A DNA stretch of 34,613 nucleotides. It comes from JAMCRM01 sp041685075 (GTDB lineage Bacteria; Acidobacteriota; Terriglobia; Bryobacterales; Bryobacteraceae). The position numbers and the translations under genes were made by a program. Of the stretch, positions 18,776 to 25,160 are shown one piece after another; positions within the stretch are counted from its first letter, which is position 1, and each line of letters starts with the position of its first letter. The notes under the pieces are model-generated. The model was not told the DNA's origin, did no database searches, and saw only the letters and a list, made by a program, of their open reading frames with translations. The stretch lies in the NCBI GenBank assembly GCA_041685075.1, contig JAWLGN010000018.1, forward strand, positions 1-34,613, given 5' to 3'.

Positions 18776-19366
18776 ATGCTGGTTGATTTCGAAGTGATCA
18801 GGCGCGCGCAGGCCGGCGAGGACGCCGCGTTCAACGAAATCGTGCTGGCATACCGCAAGCGCATACTAGGAACGATCGCCCGTCTGATCGCCCGCCCGGA
18901 GGACGTCGAGGACGTCGGGCAGGAAGTTTTCCTGCGGCTGTATTTCTCCCTCGACCAGCTCCGCTCGGCAGAGGTATTCGAGCCATGGCTTTATCGGCTG
19001 ACCGTGAATGCCGCGTACGATTATCTGCGGAAGCAGCGGCGGCGGATGGAGTCGCGCATGTCGGACCTCTCCGAGCAGCAGGTGGTAATGGCCGATGCCG
19101 CGGCCGGGGGGCGGGAGCAGCAGGAACGGCAGGAAAAAAACCGCATTCGAGAAACAGTGGACGAGCTGCTGGGAACGGTCTCGGAGGCCGACCGCATCCT
19201 TCTCACGTTGAAGGAGGTGGAAGGATTGTCGCTCAAAGAGCTTGAAAAGGTTTACCGGGTTAAAGAGAATGCTCTTAAGGTGCGGCTGTTTCGGGCGCGG
19301 CAGCGCGTGCTGAAGGCGTTCCAGGCCAAGGACGCCGACGGGAGGATTCCGGCGAAAGCCGGATAG
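18776..19366 (+). CDS. ECF-family RNA polymerase sigma factor
   Basis: A 196-residue sigma-70-family protein with only regions 2 and 4. Region 2 spans about residues 20-90, with EDVEDVGQEVFLRLY and the DNA-melting part LYRLTVNAAYDYLRKQRRR. Region 4 is at about 135-185, with LKEVEGLSLKELEKVYRVKENALKVRLFRARQRV. The linker is unusually Glu/Gln-rich. There are no accessory domains. The ATG is used although its ribosome-binding site is weak. Two short genes follow with gaps of 3 and -4 bases, one a single-pass membrane protein and one a Spy/CpxP-like periplasmic protein, which suggests envelope sensing. Autoregulation from the 18485-18775 region is expected but not shown. Confidence 0.92.
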   Translation: MLVDFEVIRRAQAGEDAAFNEIVLAYRKRILGTIARLIARPEDVEDVGQEVFLRLYFSLDQLRSAEVFEPWLYRLTVNAAYDYLRKQRRRMESRMSDLSEQQVVMADAAAGGREQQERQEKNRIRETVDELLGTVSEADRILLTLKEVEGLSLKELEKVYRVKENALKVRLFRARQRVLKAFQAKDADGRIPAKAG

Positions 19367-19369
19367 CAG

Positions 19370-19720
19370 ATGATGCAGACGCCAGACCGTGGCAGCCATG
19401 AACTCGATGAGTTGTTCCGGGCTTACCGGGCGGCCTGCCCGGATCCGGAGCCGGGCGCCAACTTCATGCCCCAACTGTGGCAGCGAATCGAGTCGCGGCA
19501 GACCTTCTCCTCGTTCATGATACGGATGGCCGGCGGTTTTGCCACCGCCGCCGTGGCCCTGACCCTGTTGATGGCCGCGTACCTTTATATGCCGCCGTCC
19601 AACGGCACCGTTCCATCCCAAACGTATGTGGAGGCGCTGGCTGCCAGCTATGCTCCAGAAGACCCGGACCTGATCGAGCCGGTGTATTTCGAAACCTCCG
19701 ATCTGACAGGGACATTGTGA
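19370..19720 (+). CDS. Single-pass membrane protein, candidate anti-sigma factor
   Basis: A 116-residue protein placed directly after the ECF sigma gene. It has a cytosolic part of about 50 residues (HELDELFRAYRAACP, LWQRIESRQTF), one transmembrane helix at about 52-73 and a short extracytoplasmic tail. This is the layout of a membrane anti-sigma factor, but the cytosolic part lacks the HxxxCxxC zinc motif of ZAS-type anti-sigmas, so the call rests on context. Two adjacent ATG codons are possible (19370, 19373). Its stop overlaps the next gene's GTG. No sequence family was recognised with certainty. If it is not an anti-sigma factor, it is at least a co-expressed envelope protein. Confidence 0.7.
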   Translation: MMQTPDRGSHELDELFRAYRAACPDPEPGANFMPQLWQRIESRQTFSSFMIRMAGGFATAAVALTLLMAAYLYMPPSNGTVPSQTYVEALAASYAPEDPDLIEPVYFETSDLTGTL

Positions 19721-20130
19721 GCAGACGATTCACGGTGGCAGTCTATCTGCTGCTGGTTTTTCTCAGCGGGGCGTTGGTAGGCGCCTTCGGATACCGGCTC
19801 TACAGCGTGAATGTCGTGGCCAGTTCCCGCCAGCCGCGTAGTGCCGAGGAGTACCGCCGGAGCTACGTGGAGATGATGACCTCCAGGCTGCAGCTCTCAG
19901 CCGAGCAGGTGGAGAACCTGGAGAAAATCATGGACGGGACGCGGCAACGCTACCACGAGATCTACGGGCGCTTCAGGCCCGAACTGAAGGCCATCGAAAC
20001 CGCGCAGTACGAGCAGATCCGGGCCATGCTCAACGAGACCCAGAAGGCGGAATACGAAAAGATACGGGCCGAAAGAGAGGCCCGCCGCAAGCAGAACCGG
20101 CACAGAAAAGCGCCGCCTCATCCACGGTAA
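19717..20130 (+). CDS. Spy/CpxP-like periplasmic protein (metal-resistance-type sensor fold)
   Basis: A 137-residue protein with an N-terminal membrane anchor or uncleaved signal (about 6-28, TVAVYLLLVFLSGALVGAFGY) and a long helical domain. The phrase SRLQLSAEQVENLEKIMDG followed by AQYEQIRAMLNETQKAEYEKI matches the two LTxxQ-like repeats of Spy/CpxP/CnrX-type proteins, and the tail is strongly basic. The start is GTG at 19717, forming a GTGA overlap with the preceding gene; the open frame continues upstream only through the other gene. In related systems such proteins sense metals or misfolded envelope proteins and control a partner regulator. Here the partner could be the ECF sigma factor via the preceding membrane protein. 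Confidence 0.75.
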   Translation: MSRRFTVAVYLLLVFLSGALVGAFGYRLYSVNVVASSRQPRSAEEYRRSYVEMMTSRLQLSAEQVENLEKIMDGTRQRYHEIYGRFRPELKAIETAQYEQIRAMLNETQKAEYEKIRAEREARRKQNRHRKAPPHPR

Positions 20131-20225
20131 CCACTACGGCAACGGTGCACACCCGCGGCTCGCGCCGTGAGCTGCCGGCTGTGGCTGCGGGCGCCGTAGC
20201 CCGAAGTGCATGGCGCGAAGCCGTA
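20131..20225. other. Convergent intergenic region, no feature seen
   Basis: 95 bases between the Spy-like gene and rpmE, which converge here. The region is GC-rich with short imperfect repeats but no hairpin with a T-tract and no credible ORF. Confidence 0.4.
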
Positions 20226-20453
20226 TCAGGCCTGGTTGTTGCGGTTCCCGCGCGTGGACTGATACTTGCGCTCGAAGCGCTCGATGCGGCCGGCGGTGTC
20301 CACCAACTTCTGGCGTCCGGTAAAGAACGGATGGCAGGAGGAGCAGATCTCCACCCGGATGTCTCCCTTATGGGTGGACCGCGTCTTGAACGTGTTGCCG
20401 CACGCGCAGGTCACGTTGACTTCGTTGTAGGCAGGGTGAATGCCGGACTTCAT
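20226..20453 (-). CDS. rpmE: 50S ribosomal protein L31, zinc-binding form
   Basis: A 75-residue ribosomal protein of the large subunit that bridges to the small subunit. MKSGIHPAYNEVNVTCACG starts the protein. The zinc ligands are the Cys pair in TCACG and the pair in ICSSCHPFFTG, so this is the zinc-containing (C+) paralogue; FTGRQKLVDTAGRIERFERKY is the usual C-terminal sequence. ATG 20453 matches the family N-terminus. The AAAGGA upstream is unusually far (about 16 bases) from the ATG, so ribosome binding may depend on leader structure. An extended -10 promoter lies just upstream. Zinc-dependent expression is common for this form elsewhere, but no Zur box was recognised. Confidence 0.95.
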   Translation of the reverse strand: MKSGIHPAYNEVNVTCACGNTFKTRSTHKGDIRVEICSSCHPFFTGRQKLVDTAGRIERFERKYQSTRGNRNNQA

Positions 20454-20485
20454 GTTATCTAGAGGGAATCCTTTCGAGCAGTTCC

Positions 20486-20494
20486 AGTATACCA
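20486..20494 (-). promoter_or_regulatory. Extended -10 promoter for rpmE
   Basis: Minus strand TGGTATACT, an extended -10 hexamer (TGnTATACT) about 30 bases before the rpmE start codon. No good -35 is visible; the spacer region is filled by the terminator of the upstream RNA. Confidence 0.55.
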
Positions 20495-20534
20495 AAATGC
20501 AAAACCCCCGTGGGTTCGTGGACCCACGGGGGTT
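20494..20534 (-). terminator. Strong intrinsic terminator upstream of rpmE
   Basis: A near-perfect 13-bp stem, arms 20503-20515 and 20522-20534 (AACCCCCGTGGGT and its complement) with a 6-base loop. On the minus strand it is followed by TTTGCATTTT. It terminates a transcript coming from the right (above 20540), where no protein gene abuts, which points to a stand-alone RNA. Confidence 0.8.
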
Positions 20535-20648
20535 CAAGGTAGCCTATATAAAAACCTGAGGCTTACGGCTTGAGATGCGTGAGGGAGCCGGTCCGCAGGA
20601 ACGTTGGCCCCGGCACTGGGCGGGGCCGCTACCGTTAGAGCAGTCGAC

Positions 20649-20687
20649 TCAGTGGTCGGCCACCTCGCGCAGTCTACTATGAATCAT
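20649..20687 (-). CDS. 12-codon ORF with very long Shine-Dalgarno match
   Basis: Encodes MIHSRLREVADH. The upstream AAAGGAGGTGGTCCAG can pair with the 16S 3' tail along 16 positions (one G-U), and a second AGGAGA touches the ATG. The core GGAGG is about 12 bases from the ATG, slightly far. It is too short for a normal protein; it may be a leader peptide or a sprotein. Coding status is unproven. Confidence 0.35.
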   Translation of the reverse strand: MIHSRLREVADH

Positions 20688-20877
20688 TCTCCTGGACCAC
20701 CTCCTTTCCCAGTGATACTCCCATGCTTGCATGAGCCCTTCGTAAAGTCAATGAAAATTCCGCACTGGTTTCGGCAATAGCGCAGCATATTGTGGCCTGA
20801 ATGGAACTGTATGGCATCTGTAGCCTACCGGTTCCGAGGCTACGGGATGGGGCGCAGGCGGTCGAGCGGCGGCGGTG

Positions 20878-21918
20878 CTAAAGGTTGCCAGCCAGGAAGC
20901 GGCACATGGCCAGGCCGTCGATGATGTTGAAGGGGAACTGCCCCGTGGTGTAGTGGCCGCAGGGCAGGGTGAAGACCTGGTGGGGAATGCCACAGCGGCG
21001 AAAGCTCTCGATCACCTGGAGGGAGTAGACGGGGAGGAAACTGGAATCGTGCCTCGCCCAGATGAGCAGGTTGCGAACCTCGCGCCCTTGCATGCGGTGG
21101 ATGTAGCTGGCGGGGCTGATGACGGACCAGTAGCGGCGCAACTGGTCCTGGGTGACGCCCTGCTCCAGGGTGCGGCGAACGTGGCCGGTGGCGAGGCCGG
21201 TCCAGACGACATCGCCGAAGTTCATGGAGACGTGGTTGAAGACGCCGGCACGTATGCGCAAGTCGTGCGCTGCGGTAATGAAGGCGACGCAGGAACCCAG
21301 GCTGGTTCCGAGGATAGCCAGCCGGGAGTAGCCCCGGGATTCCAGCCAGTCGAGGCAGCAGCGGGCGTCCAGGACGGACTGGCGGAGGGCATGGACGGTG
21401 CGGCCGAGATTGCTGGAGACGTGGTAGTCGGCGCGTTCCAGGTGGGCGGGCATGCGGCGGTCGTGGTAAGCCAGGCTCATCCGCAGGGCAGTGAGGCCGA
21501 AGCGGTTGAGCAGGCGGCAGAGGCCCACATGGCCGTCCGCCCCGGCATTCCACTGGGGCAGCACCAGGACGGCGCGGCCATCCTGGCGGCTGGAGGGGAA
21601 GAAATCCGCGTGCACGATATTGTTTTCGGGATAGGGGCTGGCCGCCGGGCTGGGAAAGGTCAGGTGCGCGCCCTCGAGGACGTAGCGGGGAGGCTTCGAG
21701 TGGGCGAAGAAGGCGTCGGAGCAGGCCAGGGCGGCGCTGACGAAGCGCTCGAACTGCGCTGCCGGGCCGGAGCCGTCGAGTCCGGCGGGGAGGTTCGGCA
21801 GGCCGATGCCGGCAAGCCAGTCCAGTCCCCACTCGAAGGGCCGCTCGCGCCGGTTGAGATCGCGTGCAGCCAGACGGCGTTCCCAACGATCGATCCAGGA
21901 GCCATAGAATCCGGCCAT
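20878..21918 (-). CDS. Alpha/beta hydrolase
   Basis: A 346-residue alpha/beta-hydrolase-fold protein without signal peptide. The nucleophile elbow is GTSLGSC with Ser206; the likely acid and His are in LIWARHDSSFLP and LPCGHYTTGQ. Upstream features include AVLVLPQWNAG and a long N-terminal region (FEWGLDWLAG, PRYVLEGAHLTFPSP) reminiscent of ABHD18-type hydrolases; this finer placement is tentative. The substrate is unknown. The ATG at 21918 has no clear ribosome-binding site. A terminator (22000-22039) and a sigma-54-like promoter lie upstream on the same strand, so the gene could be reached by read-through from that promoter. It ends about 160 bases before the structured RNA candidate. Confidence 0.82.
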   Translation of the reverse strand: MAGFYGSWIDRWERRLAARDLNRRERPFEWGLDWLAGIGLPNLPAGLDGSGPAAQFERFVSAALACSDAFFAHSKPPRYVLEGAHLTFPSPAASPYPENNIVHADFFPSSRQDGRAVLVLPQWNAGADGHVGLCRLLNRFGLTALRMSLAYHDRRMPAHLERADYHVSSNLGRTVHALRQSVLDARCCLDWLESRGYSRLAILGTSLGSCVAFITAAHDLRIRAGVFNHVSMNFGDVVWTGLATGHVRRTLEQGVTQDQLRRYWSVISPASYIHRMQGREVRNLLIWARHDSSFLPVYSLQVIESFRRCGIPHQVFTLPCGHYTTGQFPFNIIDGLAMCRFLAGNL

Positions 21919-21999
21919 GGGTAGGAGAGCACCAGTTTAACAGGTCGCAAAAAGAGGAGCCGGAGGCAGCGGATCAGGGGAGGTCGAGAACGGAGACAG

Positions 22000-22039
22000 A
22001 AAAAAACCCCGCTCCGGCCAGATGGGAACCGGAGCGGGG
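22000..22039 (-). terminator. Strong intrinsic terminator (end of candidate small RNA)
   Basis: A perfect 11-bp stem CCCCGCTCCGG/CCGGAGCGGGG (22007-22017 with 22029-22039), 11-base loop, followed on the minus strand by seven T. This is a textbook intrinsic terminator. It stands between the sigma-54-like promoter and the hydrolase gene. Confidence 0.9.
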
Positions 22040-22097
22040 CGCGGATTGGCCCAGACGAGGCAACGCACCAAAGCTTGAAAAACCTTAAAACCCCCGC
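22000..22097 (-). ncRNA. Candidate sigma-54-dependent small RNA, about 98 nt
   Basis: Bounded by a near-consensus sigma-54 promoter (predicted +1 near 22097, a G) and a perfect intrinsic terminator. The transcript starts GCGGGGGTTTTAAGG, includes a CAAGCTTTG segment, and contains no ATG ORF and no convincing alternative ORF. No known RNA family was recognised. The alternative is an attenuated leader of the downstream hydrolase gene, whose start is 82 bases beyond the terminator. Confidence 0.65.
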
Positions 22098-22107
22098 CCT
22101 CCAGGAA

Positions 22108-22123
22108 TGCAAGCCGCGTGCCA
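22108..22123 (-). promoter_or_regulatory. Sigma-54 (RpoN) promoter
   Basis: Minus strand TGGCACG-CGGC-TTGCA. The -24 element is perfect, the -12 element is perfect, and the GG and GC are exactly 10 bases apart; only the base after TGGCACG deviates from the preferred purine. The predicted start is near 22097. This is the only site in the window close to full consensus. Confidence 0.8.
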
Positions 22124-22173
22124 TGTCTAAGCTATTGATTATATTGAGGCAATGAGAAGCAGGCTTCCGAATT

Positions 22174-22202
22174 CCGTAGGTTTCCCCGCATGTCGCCTAC
22201 GG
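22174..22202. promoter_or_regulatory. 7-bp dyad, candidate activator or repressor site
   Basis: CCGTAGG (22174-22180) and CCTACGG (22196-22202), perfect inverted arms separated by 15 bases. The centre is about 90 bp upstream of the predicted sigma-54 start, a normal distance for an enhancer-binding protein. It is also about 70 bp before the MFS transporter ATG, so it could serve that gene instead. Confidence 0.5.
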
Positions 22203-22256
22203 TTTTCGGGAGCGGAGCCCGCAAGATGCGCAGAACGCTACAATTTACAGGTGAGC

Positions 22257-23435
22257 ATGGAGGCGGCGCCGGGCAGGACTGAAGCCACGTTGGGGAAGAC
22301 CCTGGGGGGTTTTTTTCTCTCGGGCTTCCTGATGGCGCTGCTGGGGACCATTCTCCCGGTGTGGGGATATCACCGCGACCCGCCGGAGTTTATCACGGTG
22401 GGGAACTACTTTCTCTGCCTGGGGGCGGCGGTGATCCTGTCGAACCGGGTGGCGCGGCACGTGCTGCCGCGGGGCATTCCCTTCGCTCTGGTCTTCGCCT
22501 GCCTTCTGGCGTGTCTGTCGCTGCTGTACCTGGCGCTGGTGACGCCGCCGGCATCGGCGTGGTGGCGCATGGCAGGGGTAGCGGCGGTAGGGCTGGCGGC
22601 GGGGTTGTTGAACACCGCGCTGCTCGACGCCATCGCGGCGGGATATGCGCTGCGGCCCGCGGCGACGGTAGCGGAGGCCGGATCGCTGTACGGGCTGGGC
22701 TGCCTGGCGGCGACCCTGCTGGTTACCGGCACCCTGCGCGCCTACACGGCGGCCAGCATCCTGATCTTCATGGCGGTGGTGCCGGCGCTTTTTGCGGGGC
22801 TTTATGTCCGGGCGCCTATCGCCGCCGCGGTTCCGGGCAGACAGCCCACTCTGCGGGAAGCATTCAGGGATTTCCGCAGCCCTCGCGCGGTGATGTTCGC
22901 GCTGCTCCTGTTTTTCCAGTTCGGCAACGAGTGGTCGCTGGCCGGATGGCTGCCGCTGTTCCTGATCCGGCGGCTGGGAATCAGCCCCACGCTGGCGCTG
23001 GGGCTGCTGGCCCTCTACTGGGTGGCGCTGCTGCTGGGACGGGTGGTGGCCATCTCGATTCTGGGACGCGTGCACGGGGGGAAACTGCTGCTGGGGAGCG
23101 TGCCGGCGGCCATCTTCGGGCTGGCCCTGCTCTACCTGACGGATAATGCCTTCGGAGCAGGCACCGGGGTGGTCTTCGTGGGCGGCGCCTTCGCCATCAT
23201 CTATCCGCTGCTGACGGAAAAGATCGGGCTGCGCTTCCCCTACTACAACCCGGCGTTTTTCAGCGGCATCTTCACCTTCGCGCTGATGGGCGGGATGCTG
23301 GCGCCGGCCACCCTGGGGTACTTCGCGGCAGCCGCCGGGCTGGGAGTGATCATGGCGCTGCCGCTGGCCGGGATGACGATGGTGTTGGTGCTGTTGGGAT
23401 TGATCTGGCTGGAGGCCAAGGTGAGCGGAAGATGA
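22257..23435 (+). CDS. MFS-type membrane transporter
   Basis: A 392-residue polytopic protein with about 12 hydrophobic segments, beginning with GKTLGGFFLSGFLMALLGT and including GNEWSLAGWLPLFLIRRLG at the start of the second half. This organisation fits the major facilitator superfamily. The substrate cannot be read from the sequence. ATG 22257 follows AGGTGA; a -10-like TACAAT (22239-22244) lies so close that the mRNA leader must be short. The longer frame from 22152 adds a Cys/Arg-rich stretch unlike a transporter N-terminus, so it was rejected. Its stop overlaps the dacB start (ATGA), so the two are co-translated. The pairing with a cell-wall enzyme gives no direct clue to substrate. Confidence 0.85.
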   Translation: MEAAPGRTEATLGKTLGGFFLSGFLMALLGTILPVWGYHRDPPEFITVGNYFLCLGAAVILSNRVARHVLPRGIPFALVFACLLACLSLLYLALVTPPASAWWRMAGVAAVGLAAGLLNTALLDAIAAGYALRPAATVAEAGSLYGLGCLAATLLVTGTLRAYTAASILIFMAVVPALFAGLYVRAPIAAAVPGRQPTLREAFRDFRSPRAVMFALLLFFQFGNEWSLAGWLPLFLIRRLGISPTLALGLLALYWVALLLGRVVAISILGRVHGGKLLLGSVPAAIFGLALLYLTDNAFGAGTGVVFVGGAFAIIYPLLTEKIGLRFPYYNPAFFSGIFTFALMGGMLAPATLGYFAAAAGLGVIMALPLAGMTMVLVLLGLIWLEAKVSGR

Positions 23436-24925
23436 GAGCGGCAGGGTTGCGGCAGGCGGCGATTCTGGTGGCTATGGCGGCCTGTGCCACGGCGGCCGAC
23501 CTGCCGGCGCGCATCCGGGCGATAACCCAGGGTTCGCCGGTGGCGCGCGCGGCGTTCTGGGGTATCCGGATAGTGGATCTCGAAAGCGGCAGGCAGGTCT
23601 TCGACCTGAACGGCGACCGGCTGTTCGTGCCGGCGTCGAATACCAAGCTCTTCACCACGGCGCTGGCGCTGGAGCGGCTGGGAGCGGATCACCGCTTCGA
23701 AACCCTGGTGCTGGCCGACGCTCCGCCGGATGCCGACGGGACCGTGACGGGGCTGCGGCTGGTAGGGGGCGGAGATCCGAGCCTTTCGGGCCGCGCGCTC
23801 CCCTACCAGGCCGGCGCGCCGGCGGGAAACCCGCTCAGCGGCATCGAGGAACTGGCGGACCAGTTGGCGGCGCGGGGGGTGCGGCGGGTGATGGGCGGCA
23901 TTACCGGCGACGATACGGCCTACCTGCGGGAACCCTACCCGGAGGGCTGGGCGGTGGACGATCCCACCTGGGAGTACGGAGCCGCGGTGAGCGCCCTGGC
24001 GGTGAACGACAACGCCATGCGGCTGACCATCCGGCCGGGCGAGCGCGCGGGCGAACTGGCGCGGCTGAGCCTCTCCCCGGCTCTCGAGTTCTACCAGATC
24101 GATAACCGGGTACATACGGTGGCCCAGGGCGAGCGGCGGATCCGCCTGGAGCGGGACCCGGGCGGGCGCCAGGTGCGGGTCTGGGGCGCCGTTCCGGCGC
24201 GCGACAAGGGGTACACGGCGGTGCTGGGCATAGGGGAGCCGGCCCGCTATGCCGCGCTGGCGCTGCGCGAGGCCCTGGAGAGTCGCGGGGTGACGGTAAC
24301 CGGGGAGATCCGGACGCGGCACCTCTACCCCAGCCAGGTGGAGGATCCGGCCGAGGGCCCCGCGCCCGGTCCGGAGCAGGGGGTGGAACTGGCGCGCAGG
24401 CTATCGGCGCCGCTGGTGGAGCACCTGCGGGTGGTCAACAAGGTGAGCCAGAACCTGCACGCGGAGTTGATCCTGCGCGCGGTGGCGCGCGCGCGGAGGG
24501 GCATAGGCAGCCGCCAGGCGGGCATCGAGGAGATGAAAGCCTTTCTGGCCGAGGTGGGGATCGAGGAGAGCGCCTATAACCTGGAAGACGGCTCGGGGCT
24601 GGCGCGGCTCAACCTGGTGACCCCGGCGGCGGTGGTGAGGCTCCTGACCCACATGTGGGCGCAGCCGTCGCGGCAGGCGTGGGTGAGCCTGCTGCCGGTG
24701 GCCGCCGAGGACGGCACGCTGGCCTGGCGCTTTGGGCGCAGCCGGGCGGCGGGGCGCATCCGGGCGAAAACGGGGACGCTCTCGCACGTGAGCGCGCTCT
24801 CAGGATACGCCGAGCGGCGCCGCGGCGGGCGCTACGCTTTTGCGATAATGGTGAACAATTACAACGGCACCGCGGGCGAGATCCGCGGGGCCATCGACCG
24901 TATTGGTTCCCTGATAGTGGAGTAG
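23432..24925 (+). CDS. dacB: D-alanyl-D-alanine carboxypeptidase/endopeptidase, PBP4 type (S13)
   Basis: A 497-residue penicillin-binding protein of peptidase family S13, which trims or cleaves peptidoglycan peptides in the periplasm. There is a signal peptide (about 1-22, ending ATA). The catalytic SxxK motif is Ser69-Asn-Thr-Lys72 (FVPASNTKLFTT), the second motif lies in LEDGSGLARLNLVTP (near residue 390) and the KTG motif in IRAKTGTLSHVSALSGY (near 450). A long insert between the first two motifs is typical of PBP4. The start overlaps the MFS gene by four bases. The FmdB gene follows immediately. The identification is secure; the balance between carboxypeptidase and endopeptidase activity is not predictable. 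Confidence 0.94.
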   Translation: MRAAGLRQAAILVAMAACATAADLPARIRAITQGSPVARAAFWGIRIVDLESGRQVFDLNGDRLFVPASNTKLFTTALALERLGADHRFETLVLADAPPDADGTVTGLRLVGGGDPSLSGRALPYQAGAPAGNPLSGIEELADQLAARGVRRVMGGITGDDTAYLREPYPEGWAVDDPTWEYGAAVSALAVNDNAMRLTIRPGERAGELARLSLSPALEFYQIDNRVHTVAQGERRIRLERDPGGRQVRVWGAVPARDKGYTAVLGIGEPARYAALALREALESRGVTVTGEIRTRHLYPSQVEDPAEGPAPGPEQGVELARRLSAPLVEHLRVVNKVSQNLHAELILRAVARARRGIGSRQAGIEEMKAFLAEVGIEESAYNLEDGSGLARLNLVTPAAVVRLLTHMWAQPSRQAWVSLLPVAAEDGTLAWRFGRSRAAGRIRAKTGTLSHVSALSGYAERRRGGRYAFAIMVNNYNGTAGEIRGAIDRIGSLIVE

Positions 24926-24927
24926 CG

Positions 24928-25152
24928 ATGCCGATCTTCGAATATCGTTGCCAGGACTGTGGTACGCGCTTTGAGAAGCTGGTGAGGGGAAGCGCCGAGC
25001 GGGACGGGCTGGTCTGCCCATCGTGCGGGCAGGCGCGCCTGGAGCAGGAGCTTTCGGTATTTGCGGCGCACGCCCATAGCGCTCCCACGGCGCAGCCAGC
25101 GGCCGGCCCGTGCGCCGGCTGTCGCCATCCCGAGGCCTGCGGCTTCGAATAA
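24928..25152 (+). CDS. FmdB-family zinc-ribbon protein
   Basis: A 74-residue protein beginning MPIFEYRCQDCGTRFEKLV, the FmdB-type zinc-ribbon signature, with the second Cys pair in LVCPSCGQ. The C-terminal tail carries three more Cys (PCAGCRHPEACGF), a common elaboration in this family. The family name comes from a putative regulator of formamide/methanol genes, but most members are of unknown role. The ATG lies 2 bases after the dacB stop; the ribosome-binding site is poor, so coupling to dacB is likely. A role in nucleic-acid or protein binding is only a guess from the zinc ribbon. Confidence 0.9.
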   Translation: MPIFEYRCQDCGTRFEKLVRGSAERDGLVCPSCGQARLEQELSVFAAHAHSAPTAQPAAGPCAGCRHPEACGFE

Positions 25153-25160
25153 ACCTCCGG

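Larger units (their letters stand above)
20494..20720 (-). ncRNA. Candidate structured RNA or leader ending at the rpmE-proximal terminator
   Basis: A region of about 225 bases on the minus strand with no normal-length gene but much structure. In order: a 16-base extended Shine-Dalgarno match (20692-20707), a 12-codon ORF (20649-20687), a 6-7 bp pairing between bases overlapping that Shine-Dalgarno (20695-20700) and the end of the ORF (20652-20657), a 7-bp GC stem (20606-20612 with 20621-20627), an imperfect AGCCT/AGGCT hairpin (about 20541-20567) and the terminator. The 5' end is uncertain; TTGACT at about 20745-20750 could be a -35 element but no good -10 follows. It resembles no RNA family I can name. 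It could be a regulatory leader for rpmE with read-through, an independent small RNA, or a peptide-coding RNA. Confidence 0.5.

Noticed and set aside
18843..18860. GG-N10-GC spacing resembling sigma-54 inside the ECF sigma gene
   Set aside because: It lies in coding sequence, lacks the TTGC core, and such spacing alone is common in GC-rich DNA.
20512..20525. GGGTTCGTGGACCC resembling a tRNA T-arm
   Set aside because: It is part of the terminator hairpin and no acceptor, D or anticodon stem fits around it.
22152..22256. N-terminal extension of the MFS transporter
   Set aside because: Cys/Arg-rich sequence unlike a transporter start; it would run through the dyad and the -10-like element.
25153..25160. 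Possible TPP riboswitch for thiE
   Set aside because: Only 8 bases separate it from the preceding gene, and no THI-box sequence was seen.
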